DNA of 64,000 nucleotides, from contig DAHUYF010000205.1 in the NCBI GenBank assembly GCA_027315365.1, forward strand, positions 1-64,000, given 5' to 3'. Below are positions 24,280 to 32,875 of this stretch, piece by piece (position 1 is the stretch's first letter; each line of letters starts with the position of its first letter). The notes below the pieces were generated by a model. It saw only the letters and a program-made list of their open reading frames with translations. It had not been told where the DNA came from and ran no database searches. The position numbers and the translations under genes are program-made. The DNA is from Rhodospirillales bacterium. GTDB taxonomy: Bacteria > Pseudomonadota > Alphaproteobacteria > ATCC43930 > CGMCC-115725.

Positions 24280-25002
24280 TCAGGCGCCGAGCCGCTCGGC
24301 CAGCTCATTGAAATCGGCCGCGACGACGTCGAAGCTGCCGCGGGACACCGCATGCGGCGTCGCCCCAGGCCCCCATTCCAGCGGCCGCGGCACATAGCCG
24401 GTTCTGAGCCCTTCGCCCGCTGCGGCGGCGAGATCGCGCGGGTGAGCCGCCACCAGCATCACCTCGGAGGGCGCCAGGCCCAGCAGGTCCGGCGCCAGGC
24501 GATAGGCTTCGGGATCGGGCTTGTAGTGATGCGCCAGCTCGGCCGAGAGCACCACGTCCCAGGGCAGGCCGCCATGCTTCGCCAGATCGACCAGCAGCGC
24601 CATGTTCCCGTTGGAGAGCGTGCCGATGATGAAGCGACGCTTGAGACGGCCGAGCCCCGCCACCGCATCCGGCCAGGGATCGAGCCGGTGCCAGGCGCGG
24701 TTGAGATGGTCGGTCTCGGCCTCGCTCAGGTCGGCGACGCCGCGCTCGGCCAGCAGCTCGTCGAGGATCAGGCGATGGAGATCGTCGATCCGCGTCCAGG
24801 GCAGCTCGCCCGAGCGGACGCGCTGCATCGCCGGCTGGTAGCCGCCGCGCCAGGCATCGGCGAAGCCCGGCCAGTCGGCAGCGATGCCCTTGGCGCGGCC
24901 CAGCGCCTCGAGTTCGCGGATGATGCTGCCGCGCCAATCGACCACGGTGCCGAAGACGTCGAAGACGAGGGCCTTGACGCTGCCGCCGAGATTTCCGTTC
25001 AT
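24280..25002 (-). CDS. haloacid dehalogenase type II (HAD superfamily)
   Basis: 240 aa. Nucleophile Asp15 in ALVFDVFGTVVDWRGSI, motif II in IIGTLSNGNMALL, motif III Lys in HHYKPDPEAYRL, and motif IV in VMLVAAHPRDLAAAAGEG. The order and the VVDWRGS segment fit L-2-haloacid dehalogenase; many such proteins are general phosphatases or dehalogenases of unknown substrate. ATG at 25002 was chosen because the HAD fold starts directly after it, while the upstream open frame mirrors the divergent acidic-protein gene. It lies upstream of the 5-oxoprolinase on the same strand and may share a transcript. Confidence 0.88.
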   Translation of the reverse strand: MNGNLGGSVKALVFDVFGTVVDWRGSIIRELEALGRAKGIAADWPGFADAWRGGYQPAMQRVRSGELPWTRIDDLHRLILDELLAERGVADLSEAETDHLNRAWHRLDPWPDAVAGLGRLKRRFIIGTLSNGNMALLVDLAKHGGLPWDVVLSAELAHHYKPDPEAYRLAPDLLGLAPSEVMLVAAHPRDLAAAAGEGLRTGYVPRPLEWGPGATPHAVSRGSFDVVAADFNELAERLGA

Positions 25003-25096
25003 GCGCCTGTCCCGTCCGCCCGTCGAATCGCAGGCGTAGGGTTTAAAGTCGATGCCGGGCCGCAATGCAACTCTGTCGCCGGCGAGGAGCGTAATC

Positions 25097-25558
25097 ATGG
25101 ACGACATCATCTCCGACGCGACGCCGCCCCGCGTGCCTCCGGTCGAGCCCGATCTGCTGGGCTCGGCCCTCTTCCTCTTCTCCGAATATCTCCAGCAGAT
25201 CGCCGACCTCGAGGTCGACGATGAGGACGACGAGGGCGAGGGCGACGAAGAGGACGAGGAGGAAGAGACTTCGCCGATAGAGATGCGTGCGGTTCTGGAT
25301 CTCTTCGCCGAGGAGTTGGGCACCAGCGTGCCGGTGACGCTCAACCTTTACATGCGCGTGACCGCGCTCTTCCGGCTGCTGGCGGCGAGCCCGTCCCTGG
25401 CGCGGCTCGCGGCGGACGACGAGGACGGCGGCGGCGGCCTCAGCGAGGACGCGCTGGTGGCCTTCGCCCGGCTCGACCTGCATGTCAGCCGCAACGATGC
25501 CGGCATCGTTGCCGATTTCGACGCGCGCGAATTGCGCGATGCGCTTACCGGCGACTGA
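25097..25558 (+). CDS. hypothetical acidic protein
   Basis: 153 aa, no recognised family. An N-terminal part (1-40) with a predicted amphipathic helix (LLGSALFLFSEYLQQIADLE) is followed by a nearly continuous Asp/Glu run (41-57), a helical middle (60-107, containing LDLFAEELGTSV and RVTALFRLLAASPSL), a DDEDGGGG linker (107-114) and a C-terminal helix. No signal peptide or membrane span. ATG with GAGGAG about 7 nt upstream is the best start. The TPR-sulfotransferase gene starts 5 bp after its stop with a GTG, so the two are probably translated together. Function unknown; the acidic run could mimic nucleic acid or bind basic partners, which is only a guess. Confidence 0.75.
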   Translation: MDDIISDATPPRVPPVEPDLLGSALFLFSEYLQQIADLEVDDEDDEGEGDEEDEEEETSPIEMRAVLDLFAEELGTSVPVTLNLYMRVTALFRLLAASPSLARLAADDEDGGGGLSEDALVAFARLDLHVSRNDAGIVADFDARELRDALTGD

Positions 25559-25563
25559 GCGCC

Positions 25564-27645
25564 GTGAGCCCGCCAGGGTCCGACCCGCGGCTGTTCTCGC
25601 CGGCGCAGGCCTTCGAGAGCGCGGCGCGACTGCAGCAGCATGGCCGGGTCGCCGAGGCCGAGCAGCTCTACCAGGCGCTGCTCGAGCTCGACCCCCATCA
25701 CGCCGGCGCGCTGCACAACCTGGCGCTGATCCGCGCCGGCGAGGGCCGGCTGGGCGAGGCGGCCAGCCTGATGCGCCACGCCATCTTCCGGCATCCGCGC
25801 GACGCCGCGGCGCATAACGGCCTCGGCGGCGTGCTGCAACTGATGGGCCGGCACGAGGAAGCGATCCCGCTCTTCGAGCAGGCGATCACGCTCGATCCCG
25901 ATCTTCCCGTCGCCCATTACGGCCTCGGCACGGCGCTGCTGGCGCTGGGGCGAGCGGCGGCGGCACTGGCGCCGCTCGAGCGGACGCTGGCGCTCGATCC
26001 CGGCGCCGCCGCGGCGCTGAGCGCCAAGGGCACGGCGCTTCAGGCGCTGGGGCAGGCCGAGGAAGCCGCCCTCTGCCACGAGCAGGCGCTGGCGCTTCAG
26101 CCGGACCATGCGCCGGCGCACAACAACCTCGCCACCGCGCTCCAGGCGCTGGGCCGCGACGAGGAGGCGAGCGCGCATTACGCCCGCGCGCTGGCGCTCG
26201 ACGAGGCCGCCGCCGATCTTCACGTCAACCGCGGCAAGGCGCTGCATCGGCTCGGCCGCGACGAAGAGGCGATCGCGCATTACCAGCGGGCGCTGGCGCT
26301 CGCCCCGGGCGATGCCGAGGCGATCAACGATCTCGGCAACGCGCTGCAATCGCTCGGCCGGCATGGCGAGGCGATCCAGCGCTACGAGCAGGCGTTGGCG
26401 CTGCGTCCCGGTCTCGCCGCCGCGCATGGCAATCTCGCCAACTCGCTGCACGCGCTCGACCGGCACGCCGAGGCGATCGCCCAATACCGGGCGGCGATCG
26501 CAGCCAGGCCGGGCAACGCCGTCGCCGTCAGCAATCTCGGCGTCGCGCTGCGCGAGATGGGCCGCCTGGCCGAGGCTCGCGCGGCTTTCGAGACCGCCGT
26601 GGATCTCGCGCCCGAGCGCGCCGTCTTCCATCTCAACCTCGCCGAGGTCAAGCGCTTCGCGGCCGAAGACCCGCAGCTCGCTCGGCTCGAAGCGCTCGGG
26701 CGTGCGGCCGCGTCGCTGGCACTCGAGGAACAGATCGCGCTGCACTTCGCACTGGCCAAGGCGCGCGCCGATCTCGGCGAGCCTGCGGCCGCCTTCCGGC
26801 ATCTGCGGCAGGGCAATGCCCTGATGCGGCGCCGCATCGCCTATGACGAGGCGGCAACGCTGGGCCGGCTCGAGCGCATCGGCTCGCTCTTCACCCCGGC
26901 GCTGATGCGGGCGGGAGCGGGCCAGGGCGATCCCTCCGAGCTTCCCGTGTTCATCTTCGGCATGCCGCGCTCCGGCACCAGCCTCGTCGAGCAGATCGCG
27001 GCAAGCCATCCGGCGGTCCATGGCGCCGGCGAGATCGCCGATTTTCCCGCGGCGACGCGGGCGATCCTGCCCGGCTTTCCGGAGGACGGCGCCGTCCTCC
27101 CAAGCGAGGCGCTGCGCAAGCTGGGTGTCCGCTATGCCGCGGCGCTCGCCGCGCGCGCCCCTGCCGCGCGCCGGGTCACCGACAAGCTGCCGGGCAATTT
27201 CCAGCTCGCCGGCCTCATCCATCTGGCGCTGCCGAGGGCGCGCCTTATCCATGTCCGGCGCGATCCCGCCGATACCTGCTGGTCGTGCTTCGCCACGCTG
27301 TTCACCGGCGGGCCGCCCTTCGCCTACGAGCTCGGCGAGCTCGGCCGCTATTACCGTGCCTACGAGATGCTGATGGCGCATTGGCGCGCGGTGCTGCCCG
27401 ACGGCGCGATGCTCGAGATCCGCTACGAGGACGTCGTCGCCGATCTCGAGCGCGAGGCGCGGCGCATCATCGCCTTCTGCGGGCTCGACTGGGACCCGGC
27501 CTGCCTCGCCTTCCATGCGAGCGCGCGCCCGGTGCGCACCGCCAGCGCCGTCCAGGTGCGCCAGCCGATCTACGACACCTCGATCGGCCGCTGGCGGCGC
27601 TACGGCGCCGAGCTCGGTCCGCTGTTCGACGCGCTCGGCGGCTGA
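25564..27645 (+). CDS. TPR-repeat sulfotransferase
   Basis: 693 aa, GTG start 5 bp after the acidic-protein stop. Residues about 12-370 are roughly ten TPR repeats (for example LGRDEEAIAHYQRALALAPG). The C-terminal part (about 460-690) is a sulfotransferase domain with the PAPS-binding loop FGMPRSGTSLVEQ near 465-477, the downstream RLIHVRRDPADTCWSCF strand that contacts the 3'-phosphate, and IRYEDVVADLE. It should transfer sulfate from PAPS to an unknown acceptor, with the TPR part as a protein-binding scaffold. Cytoplasmic: no signal peptide seen. The 3' end overlaps the convergent DTW gene by 46 bp. Confidence 0.9.
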   Translation: MSPPGSDPRLFSPAQAFESAARLQQHGRVAEAEQLYQALLELDPHHAGALHNLALIRAGEGRLGEAASLMRHAIFRHPRDAAAHNGLGGVLQLMGRHEEAIPLFEQAITLDPDLPVAHYGLGTALLALGRAAAALAPLERTLALDPGAAAALSAKGTALQALGQAEEAALCHEQALALQPDHAPAHNNLATALQALGRDEEASAHYARALALDEAAADLHVNRGKALHRLGRDEEAIAHYQRALALAPGDAEAINDLGNALQSLGRHGEAIQRYEQALALRPGLAAAHGNLANSLHALDRHAEAIAQYRAAIAARPGNAVAVSNLGVALREMGRLAEARAAFETAVDLAPERAVFHLNLAEVKRFAAEDPQLARLEALGRAAASLALEEQIALHFALAKARADLGEPAAAFRHLRQGNALMRRRIAYDEAATLGRLERIGSLFTPALMRAGAGQGDPSELPVFIFGMPRSGTSLVEQIAASHPAVHGAGEIADFPAATRAILPGFPEDGAVLPSEALRKLGVRYAAALAARAPAARRVTDKLPGNFQLAGLIHLALPRARLIHVRRDPADTCWSCFATLFTGGPPFAYELGELGRYYRAYEMLMAHWRAVLPDGAMLEIRYEDVVADLEREARRIIAFCGLDWDPACLAFHASARPVRTASAVQVRQPIYDTSIGRWRRYGAELGPLFDALGG

Positions 27646-28301
27646 GGCGGCGCCCGGCGCTGGGCACGGTAGCGCGCCAGCAGCCGGTCGAAACCGGCGG
27701 TCAGCCCGCGTTCGATCTCCGGCCGCCCTTCGAGCCGACTCAGCAGCAGCGCCGTCGCCTCGATCGTCGACAGCCCGTCGCGGCGCGGCTCGCGCCGCAG
27801 CTTGCCGTAGCGCGAGGGATGGCGCGGACCGAGCACGACGCGCCGGCATTTCAGCATCCAGGGATTGCGCCACCACAGTGCCTTGGCCTGGCTCCAGCTG
27901 CCGTCGAGCACGATCACGCCCTCGATTTCGGCCATGGCTTCCGCGGGATCGGCGAGCGCCTTGCCGTCGCGGTCGAGCAGGACGACCTCGTGGCCGTCGG
28001 CAAGCGCCGCCGCCCGCATCGAGCCGAGATAGAGCACCGCCCAGCGCCGGGGGTCGACGGTGCGGCCCAGCGCCTTGCTGAGGTTGGGCCAGGACAGGCC
28101 GATCTTGAGCGTCGCGCGCTTCAGATGGAGCGCCGTCAGCCGCGCCGTGCCGAGCGCCGCGTCCTGCTCCTGCGGATGCTGGAGGATGAGCACGGCGAGG
28201 CGATTGTCGATCGCCTCGATCCCGGCGCAAGTACAAAGTGCCAGGGGCTTGCCGCAGCGCGGACAATCGGGCTCGGCGGTGTTCGGCGCATCCTTCTCCA
28301 T
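27600..28301 (-). CDS. DTW domain protein, likely tRNA-uridine aminocarboxypropyltransferase
   Basis: 233 aa. The family adds the 3-amino-3-carboxypropyl group from S-adenosylmethionine to uridine in tRNA. Seen here: an N-terminal Cys cluster CPRCGKPLALCTC (likely metal-binding), LAVLILQHPQEQDAALGTARL, the catalytic-region signature VIVLDGSWSQAKALW and LGPRHPSRYGKLRREP. The start MEKDAPNTAEPDCPRCG was preferred because the conserved region begins right there; the longer upstream frame is Arg/Ala-rich. Divergent from the DUF445 gene with 68 bp between them. Confidence 0.85.
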   Translation of the reverse strand: MEKDAPNTAEPDCPRCGKPLALCTCAGIEAIDNRLAVLILQHPQEQDAALGTARLTALHLKRATLKIGLSWPNLSKALGRTVDPRRWAVLYLGSMRAAALADGHEVVLLDRDGKALADPAEAMAEIEGVIVLDGSWSQAKALWWRNPWMLKCRRVVLGPRHPSRYGKLRREPRRDGLSTIEATALLLSRLEGRPEIERGLTAGFDRLLARYRAQRRAPPQPPSASNSGPSSAP

Positions 28302-28369
28302 CGACCGGCTATAGGCCCTGCAGCTCGCCGCTTCAACCGGCCGGCCACGCCCGGCTATCATCCTGCCCC

Positions 28370-29632
28370 ATGCCGGACCTTCCCGATGCCGCTGCGACCG
28401 ACGCGCTCGAGCGCCAGCGCCGCGCATTGCTGCGCAATCGGCTGCTGGCGACCGGGCTGCTGATCCTGGCGGCGGCGGCGTTCTTCGCCACCCATCTGGT
28501 GCCGGCGCCGGGCTTCTGGCTGCTGCTGCTGCGCGCCGGATCCGAGGCCGCCGTGGTCGGCGGGCTTGCCGACTGGTTCGCGGTCTCGGCGCTCTTCCGC
28601 CACCCGTTGGGCCTGCCGATCCCGCACACCGCCATCATTCCGCGCAGCAAGGATCGCATCGGCGAGGGGCTCGGCGCCTTCGTCGAGCGCAACTTCCTCG
28701 CGCCGGAGATCATCGCCGAGCGGCTGCGCGGCCTGGCGCCGGGGCGGCATCTCGCCGGCTGGCTGGCCGAGCCCGCCAACGCCGCGCGCGCCGCCGATCA
28801 GCTCACCGAGGCGTTGCCCTACGTCATCGGCTCGCTCGGCGACCGCGCGGTGCGCGATTTCGTCGCGCACTCCTTCGGCGAGCAGCTCAAGGAGCTGGAT
28901 CTGGCGCCGCTCGCCGGCCGGCTGATCACTCTGTTCACCGCCAGTGGCCAATATGACGCGGTGTTCGATCACGCCCTCGACGCGACCCAGGCGATGCTTG
29001 CCGCCAACGCCGAGCGGATCTATGCCGCGGTCGAAGAGCGCAGCCGCTGGTGGGTGCCGAAATCGGTCAACCGGCGCATGGCGGTGGCACTCATCGAGGG
29101 AATCGAGGAGGTGCTGGCGGAGCTGCGCCTGCCGGACAGCGCGGCACGCGAGCGCTTTCGCGCCGGGATCGAGGATTTCGCGAGGAGCCTCGTCGTCTCG
29201 CCGGAGCGGCGGCGGCGCTTCAACGAGGTGAAGAACCGGCTGATCGAGCATCCCGACATGCAGGCCTGGATCGGCGGCATCTGGGATGAGCTGCGCCGCC
29301 TCTTCCTCGACGACCTCGCCGCCCCTGCCTCGCGGACGCGCGAGGCGATGCGCACCGCCCTGCTGTCGCTGGGCCGGACCTTGGCGCGCGATCAGGCGAT
29401 GCAGGCGCGCCTCGACGCCACGATCGAACATGCGGCGCTGGCGGTGGTGCCCTGGCGCGGCCAGATCGGCGCGCTCATCGCCGAGGTGGTGCGCGGCTGG
29501 GACGCGCGCACGGTGACGCGACGGCTCGAACTCGCCATCGGCAGCGATCTGCAATATATCCGCATGAACGGCACGCTGGTCGGCGCCTGCGTCGGCTGCG
29601 CGCTCTATCTCATCGGCTATTACCTGTTCTAG
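28370..29632 (+). CDS. DUF445 family membrane protein
   Basis: 420 aa, unknown function, YjiN-like. One transmembrane helix near the N-terminus (about residues 22-45), the family-typical EAAVVGGLADWFAVSALFRHPLGLPIPHTAIIP, a long helical body, and a second membrane helix at the extreme C-terminus (GTLVGACVGCALYLIGYYLF). Both ends are membrane-anchored with a soluble helical middle. The amidase gene follows 12 bp downstream on the same strand, so a shared transcript and a cell-envelope role are plausible but not shown. Confidence 0.88.
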   Translation: MPDLPDAAATDALERQRRALLRNRLLATGLLILAAAAFFATHLVPAPGFWLLLLRAGSEAAVVGGLADWFAVSALFRHPLGLPIPHTAIIPRSKDRIGEGLGAFVERNFLAPEIIAERLRGLAPGRHLAGWLAEPANAARAADQLTEALPYVIGSLGDRAVRDFVAHSFGEQLKELDLAPLAGRLITLFTASGQYDAVFDHALDATQAMLAANAERIYAAVEERSRWWVPKSVNRRMAVALIEGIEEVLAELRLPDSAARERFRAGIEDFARSLVVSPERRRRFNEVKNRLIEHPDMQAWIGGIWDELRRLFLDDLAAPASRTREAMRTALLSLGRTLARDQAMQARLDATIEHAALAVVPWRGQIGALIAEVVRGWDARTVTRRLELAIGSDLQYIRMNGTLVGACVGCALYLIGYYLF

Positions 29633-29644
29633 ACTCGGTTCGCG

Positions 29645-30340
29645 ATGCGCCTCCTCGACCACCCCTCGCCCAATCACGGACCGCGGCCGGCCGACGGCGT
29701 CATCGACATGCTGATCCTGCACTATACCGGCATGCGGACCGCCGCCGACGCGGTCGAGCGGCTGTGCTCGCCCGAAGCGCAGGTCAGCGCGCATTACCTG
29801 ATCGACGAGGACGGCACGGTGCTACGCCTGGTGGCGGAAGAGCGACGCGCCTGGCATGCCGGCCTGTCGTTCTGGGCCGGGCGACGCGACGTGAACAGCG
29901 CCTCGATCGGCATCGAGCTGGTCAACCCCGGCCATGAATTCGGCTATCGCCCGTTCGCCGAGCCACAGATGGCGGCGCTTGAGCGGCTCGGCCGCGACAT
30001 CCTGGCGCGCCATCCCATCCCGCCACGCCACGTGCTGGCCCATTCGGACGTCGCGCCGCGGCGGCGCAGCGATCCCGGCGAACTGTTCGACTGGCGGCGA
30101 CTGGCGCAGGCAGGCGTCGGCCTCTGGCCCGAAACCGCGGCCGCGCCGGCCGCGACGATCGCCGAGGCCCAGCACCTGCTCGCCGCTATCGGCTACGAGA
30201 CCGCCCGGACCGGCCTGCTCGACGACGAGACCCGGCCGGCGGTCGTCGCCTTCCAGCGCCATTTCCGGCCGGCGCGCTGCGACGGCGCGCTCGATCGCGA
30301 GACGCGGGCGTGCATCGCCGCGGTGGCCGCGGCGATTTGA
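29645..30340 (+). CDS. N-acetylmuramoyl-L-alanine amidase with peptidoglycan-binding domain
   Basis: 231 aa, AmiD/AmpD-type zinc amidase that cuts the bond between MurNAc and the stem peptide. Zinc ligand His in MLILHYTGMR, catalytic Glu in SIGIELVNPGHEF, and the C-terminal ligands in VLAHSDVAPRRRSDPGELFDW. Residues about 160-230 form a PG_binding_1-like domain (AQHLLAAIGYETARTGLLDDETR). No signal peptide is seen, so it may act on recycled muropeptides in the cytoplasm, as AmpD does. Position directly upstream of rnpB and mraZ is a recurrent alphaproteobacterial arrangement. Confidence 0.9.
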   Translation: MRLLDHPSPNHGPRPADGVIDMLILHYTGMRTAADAVERLCSPEAQVSAHYLIDEDGTVLRLVAEERRAWHAGLSFWAGRRDVNSASIGIELVNPGHEFGYRPFAEPQMAALERLGRDILARHPIPPRHVLAHSDVAPRRRSDPGELFDWRRLAQAGVGLWPETAAAPAATIAEAQHLLAAIGYETARTGLLDDETRPAVVAFQRHFRPARCDGALDRETRACIAAVAAAI

Positions 30341-30370
30341 CTTCTGCGCCGCCACGCCCCTTATCTAGCG

Positions 30371-30752
30371 CTGCCAGACGGCCGGATGACCGCTCTTCGC
30401 TTGCGCGGGGAGAGGAAAGTCCGGGCTCCACGGAAATGCGGTGCCGGGTAACGCCCGGCGGGGGCGACCCCAGGGAAAGTGCCACAGAAACACACCGCCA
30501 ACCCCGGTTCGCCGGGCGGCAAGGGTGAAATGGTGCGGTAAGAGCGCACCGCGCCGCCGGCAACGGCAGCGGCAGGGCAAACCCCACCGGGAGCAAGACC
30601 AAGTAGGGATGGCCGGCCGCAAGGCCAGGGGCATTTCCGCCCCGCCATCCGGGTCGGTCGCGCGAGGCGCCCGGTAACGGGCGTCCCAGAGGAATGGTCA
30701 TCCCCCGCCGCAAGGCGGGGACAGAACCCGGCTTACAGGCCGTCTGGCACCT
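30371..30752 (+). ncRNA. rnpB: RNase P RNA, bacterial type A
   Basis: RNA subunit of RNase P, which matures tRNA 5' ends. Hallmarks: AGAGGAAAGTCCGGGCTCC near 30411-30429, a CAGAAA core element near 30485, AGAGGAATGGTCATCCCC and ACAGAACCCGGCTTACAGG near the 3' end. The termini pair in a perfect 11-bp P1 helix (30373-30383 with 30738-30748), which fixes the ends to within a few bases. No intrinsic terminator was seen after it. Confidence 0.97.
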
Positions 30753-31074
30753 CTTCCCATCTCCTCCCAATGCGCGGCACATCATTTTTCTGAAACAAAC
30801 AGAGAACGTTCTTGATGTCTGACGTTAAGAAACACCGTCTGCGCCTCAACCGCTAGGTGTTTTTGCGATGTCTTGACCATAGGGGTCCGATGCGCGGCGC
30901 CGCCACCCTTAATACTCGCGATCCCACTGTATTACCATGATTTTCCATTGACTCCCCATAAAATCCCATGCTATCCCATCTTATCCCAATGGGAAGGTGT
31001 CGCGGCATGGCGGAATGCCGAGGCGCGGAGACGTTCGGGCGGGGACGTCGGGAGCAGAACCTCGGGGGGCGGCA
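30753..31074. other. intergenic region between rnpB and mraZ
   Basis: About 320 bp with no gene. The left part (30753-30900) is relatively AT-rich and includes the palindrome AGAACGTTCT near 30812. The middle (30940-30994) contains the mraZ promoter and MraZ boxes, listed separately. The right part is the GC-rich mraZ leader ending in a GGGGGG run that can act as ribosome site. Confidence 0.7.
30944..30994 (+). promoter_or_regulatory. mraZ promoter overlapped by MraZ boxes
   Basis: Four CCCA cores (TGGG on the minus strand) at 30955, 30965, 30975 and 30985 repeat with exact 10-bp spacing; three are TGGGA. Weaker copies (TCCA at 30944, ACCA at 30934) continue the pattern upstream, and an inverted TGGGA at 30990 completes the palindrome TCCCAATGGGA. 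MraZ is known to bind TGGGN repeats with 5-nt spacers in its own promoter. A sigma-70-like TTGACT (30948-30953), 18 bp, TATCCC (30972-30977) lies inside the repeats, so binding should repress the dcw operon. Confidence 0.75.
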
Positions 31075-31551
31075 TTGGCGTCGTTGTTCCTTTCCACATT
31101 CGTCAACAAGGTTGACCGAAAGGGCCGCGTCTCCGTCCCCGCCCCGTTCCGGCTCACCCTGGCCGGCCAGAGCTTCAACGGCATCATCGCCTATCGCTCC
31201 TTCAAGCTGCCCGCCCTCGAGGCCGGCGGCATCGACCGCATGGAGGAGATGAGCGACCGCATCGATCAGCTCCCCGAATTCTCCGAAGACCGCGACGCGC
31301 TGTCCTCGATCCTGGCCGATGCCGAGACGCTGGCGTTTGACGGCGAGGGCCGCATCGTGCTGCCGGAGACACTGTGCCAACACGCCGGCATCACCGAGAC
31401 GGCGGCCTTTGTCGGCCGCGGCCGCACCTTCCAGGTCTGGGAGCCGCAGCGCTTCCAGGCGCATCAGCAGGAGATGCGCGAACGCGCCCGCCGCCAGGGC
31501 ACGACGCTGCCGGCCCGCAGCGCCGGTCCCGCCGCCGAGGCGCCGCGATGA
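31075..31551 (+). CDS. mraZ: transcriptional regulator MraZ
   Basis: 158 aa if translation starts at TTG 31075. First gene of the dcw cluster and its DNA-binding regulator, a ring-forming AbrB-like double-domain protein. Two SpoVT/AbrB repeats: [21 protein letters not shown] near the N-terminus and [21 protein letters not shown] around residue 90. No ATG fits the family N-terminus; TTG at 31075 (GGGGGG run about 5 nt upstream) or TTG at 31084 gives the conserved start, whereas the first upstream ATG would add an unrelated 26-residue leader. The stop overlaps rsmH (ATGA). Confidence 0.93.
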   Translation: MASLFLSTFVNKVDRKGRVSVPAPFRLTLAGQSFNGIIAYRSFKLPALEAGGIDRMEEMSDRIDQLPEFSEDRDALSSILADAETLAFDGEGRIVLPETLCQHAGITETAAFVGRGRTFQVWEPQRFQAHQQEMRERARRQGTTLPARSAGPAAEAPR

Positions 31552-32498
31552 CCGAAAATCTCCGCCACGCCCCCGTTCTGCTCGCCGAAACGCTCGCGGC
31601 CCTGGCACCGCGCGACGCGGCCACCTATGTCGACGGCACGTTCGGCGCCGGCGGCTACAGCCGCGCCTTGCTGGCGGCGGCGCGCTGCCGCGTCATCGCC
31701 ATCGACCGCGACCCAGACGCGGTGGCGCGCGGCGGCGCGCTGACGCGCGAGCACCCCGGCCGCTTCACCGTTCTCGAAGGCCGCTTCGGCGAGATGGAGG
31801 CGCTGCTGGCGCCGCTCGGCATCAGCGCAGTCGCCGGCATCGCGCTCGATCTCGGCGTCTCCTCGCCGCAGATCGAAGAGCCCGGCCGCGGCTTCTCCTT
31901 CCGCGCCGACGGCCCGCTCGACATGCGCATGGGGCGCTCCGGCGCCACCGCCGCCGACCTCGTCAACAGCCTCTCGGAAAGCGACCTCGCCAACCTCATC
32001 TATATCTACGGCGAGGAGCGTTTCGCGCGCCGCGTCGCCCGCGCCATCGTCGCCGCCCGACGGGAGGCGCCCTTGACCCGTACGGCCGAGCTGGCCCGCA
32101 TCGTCCGCACCGTCGTACCGGTGAGCGGCGGCATCGACCCCGCCACCCGCACCTTCCAGGCGCTGCGCATCGAGGTCAATGACGAGCTCGGCGAGTTGGA
32201 GCGGGCGCTGCTGGCGGCCGAACGCCTGCTTGCGCCGGGCGGCAGGCTGGCGATCGTCTCCTTTCATTCGCTCGAGGATCGCAAGGTCAAGGAATTCCTG
32301 CGCGAGCGCAGCGCCGCGGCGCCCAAGGGCTCGCGCCATCGGCCGGCGCCGCCGACCGCGGCGCCGAGCTTCCGCCTGCTGACGCGCAAACCGGTCACTC
32401 CGGGCGCCGCCGAGATCGAGCGCAACCCCCGCGCCCGCTCGGCCCGGTTGCGCGCCGCCGAGCGTACCGAGGCGCCCGCCTGGGAGAAGGCCGCATGA
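31548..32498 (+). CDS. rsmH: 16S rRNA (cytosine1402-N4)-methyltransferase
   Basis: 316 aa SAM-dependent enzyme that methylates N4 of C1402 in 16S rRNA (MraW). SAM-binding motif [15 protein letters not shown] near residue 28, [19 protein letters not shown], the GPLDMRM motif, and [16 protein letters not shown] near the C-terminus. A family-typical helical insert lies about residues 125-210. ATGA overlap with mraZ and with ftsL shows tight coupling in the dcw operon. Confidence 0.97.
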   Translation: MTENLRHAPVLLAETLAALAPRDAATYVDGTFGAGGYSRALLAAARCRVIAIDRDPDAVARGGALTREHPGRFTVLEGRFGEMEALLAPLGISAVAGIALDLGVSSPQIEEPGRGFSFRADGPLDMRMGRSGATAADLVNSLSESDLANLIYIYGEERFARRVARAIVAARREAPLTRTAELARIVRTVVPVSGGIDPATRTFQALRIEVNDELGELERALLAAERLLAPGGRLAIVSFHSLEDRKVKEFLRERSAAAPKGSRHRPAPPTAAPSFRLLTRKPVTPGAAEIERNPRARSARLRAAERTEAPAWEKAA

Positions 32499-32875
32499 TG
32501 CGCTTCTCCACCCTGCTCTGGGCCCTGCTGGTCGGCGTCAGCGGCTATGCCATGTTCCAGGTGAAATACGAGGTGGTGCAGCTCGAGGACCAGCTCACGC
32601 GTCTCAATCGCCAGATCGCCGCCGACCAGGAGCAGATCCGGGTGCTCGGCGCCGAATGGAGCTTCCTCAACCAGCCGGCGCGGCTGGAGCAGCTGGCCAA
32701 GCGATATCTCACCCTCGGCCCGATCGGTCCGCAGCAGATCGGGCGCATCGAACAACTGCCGTGGCGATCCCCCCTGCCTCCCGCCGCGGCAGCCGCCGCC
32801 GCGCCGCCGTCAGCCTCCTCCCAGCTGATGGCGGCGCCGCGGCTCGCCAATGCCAGATCCGGGCTCCTGCAATGA
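32495..32875 (+). CDS. ftsL: cell division protein FtsL
   Basis: 126 aa. One N-terminal transmembrane helix (about 5-22), then a coiled coil ([20 protein letters not shown], about 27-60) and the [19 protein letters not shown] segment conserved in alphaproteobacterial FtsL. The tail after about residue 90 is Ala/Pro-rich. It is expected to bind FtsB and FtsQ and activate FtsWI at midcell. Placement between rsmH and ftsI, with ATGA overlaps on both sides, supports the call. Confidence 0.9.
   Translation: MMRFSTLLWALLVGVSGYAMFQVKYEVVQLEDQLTRLNRQIAADQEQIRVLGAEWSFLNQPARLEQLAKRYLTLGPIGPQQIGRIEQLPWRSPLPPAAAAAAAPPSASSQLMAAPRLANARSGLLQ

Noticed and set aside
30361-30785. Short open frames on both strands over 30310-30785
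   Set aside because: They lie inside the RNase P RNA gene, whose structure explains the sequence.
30944-30994. Short regular repeats as a possible CRISPR array
   Set aside because: Units are only 10 bp with 4-5 bp cores, no spacers of CRISPR size and no cas genes; they fit MraZ boxes.
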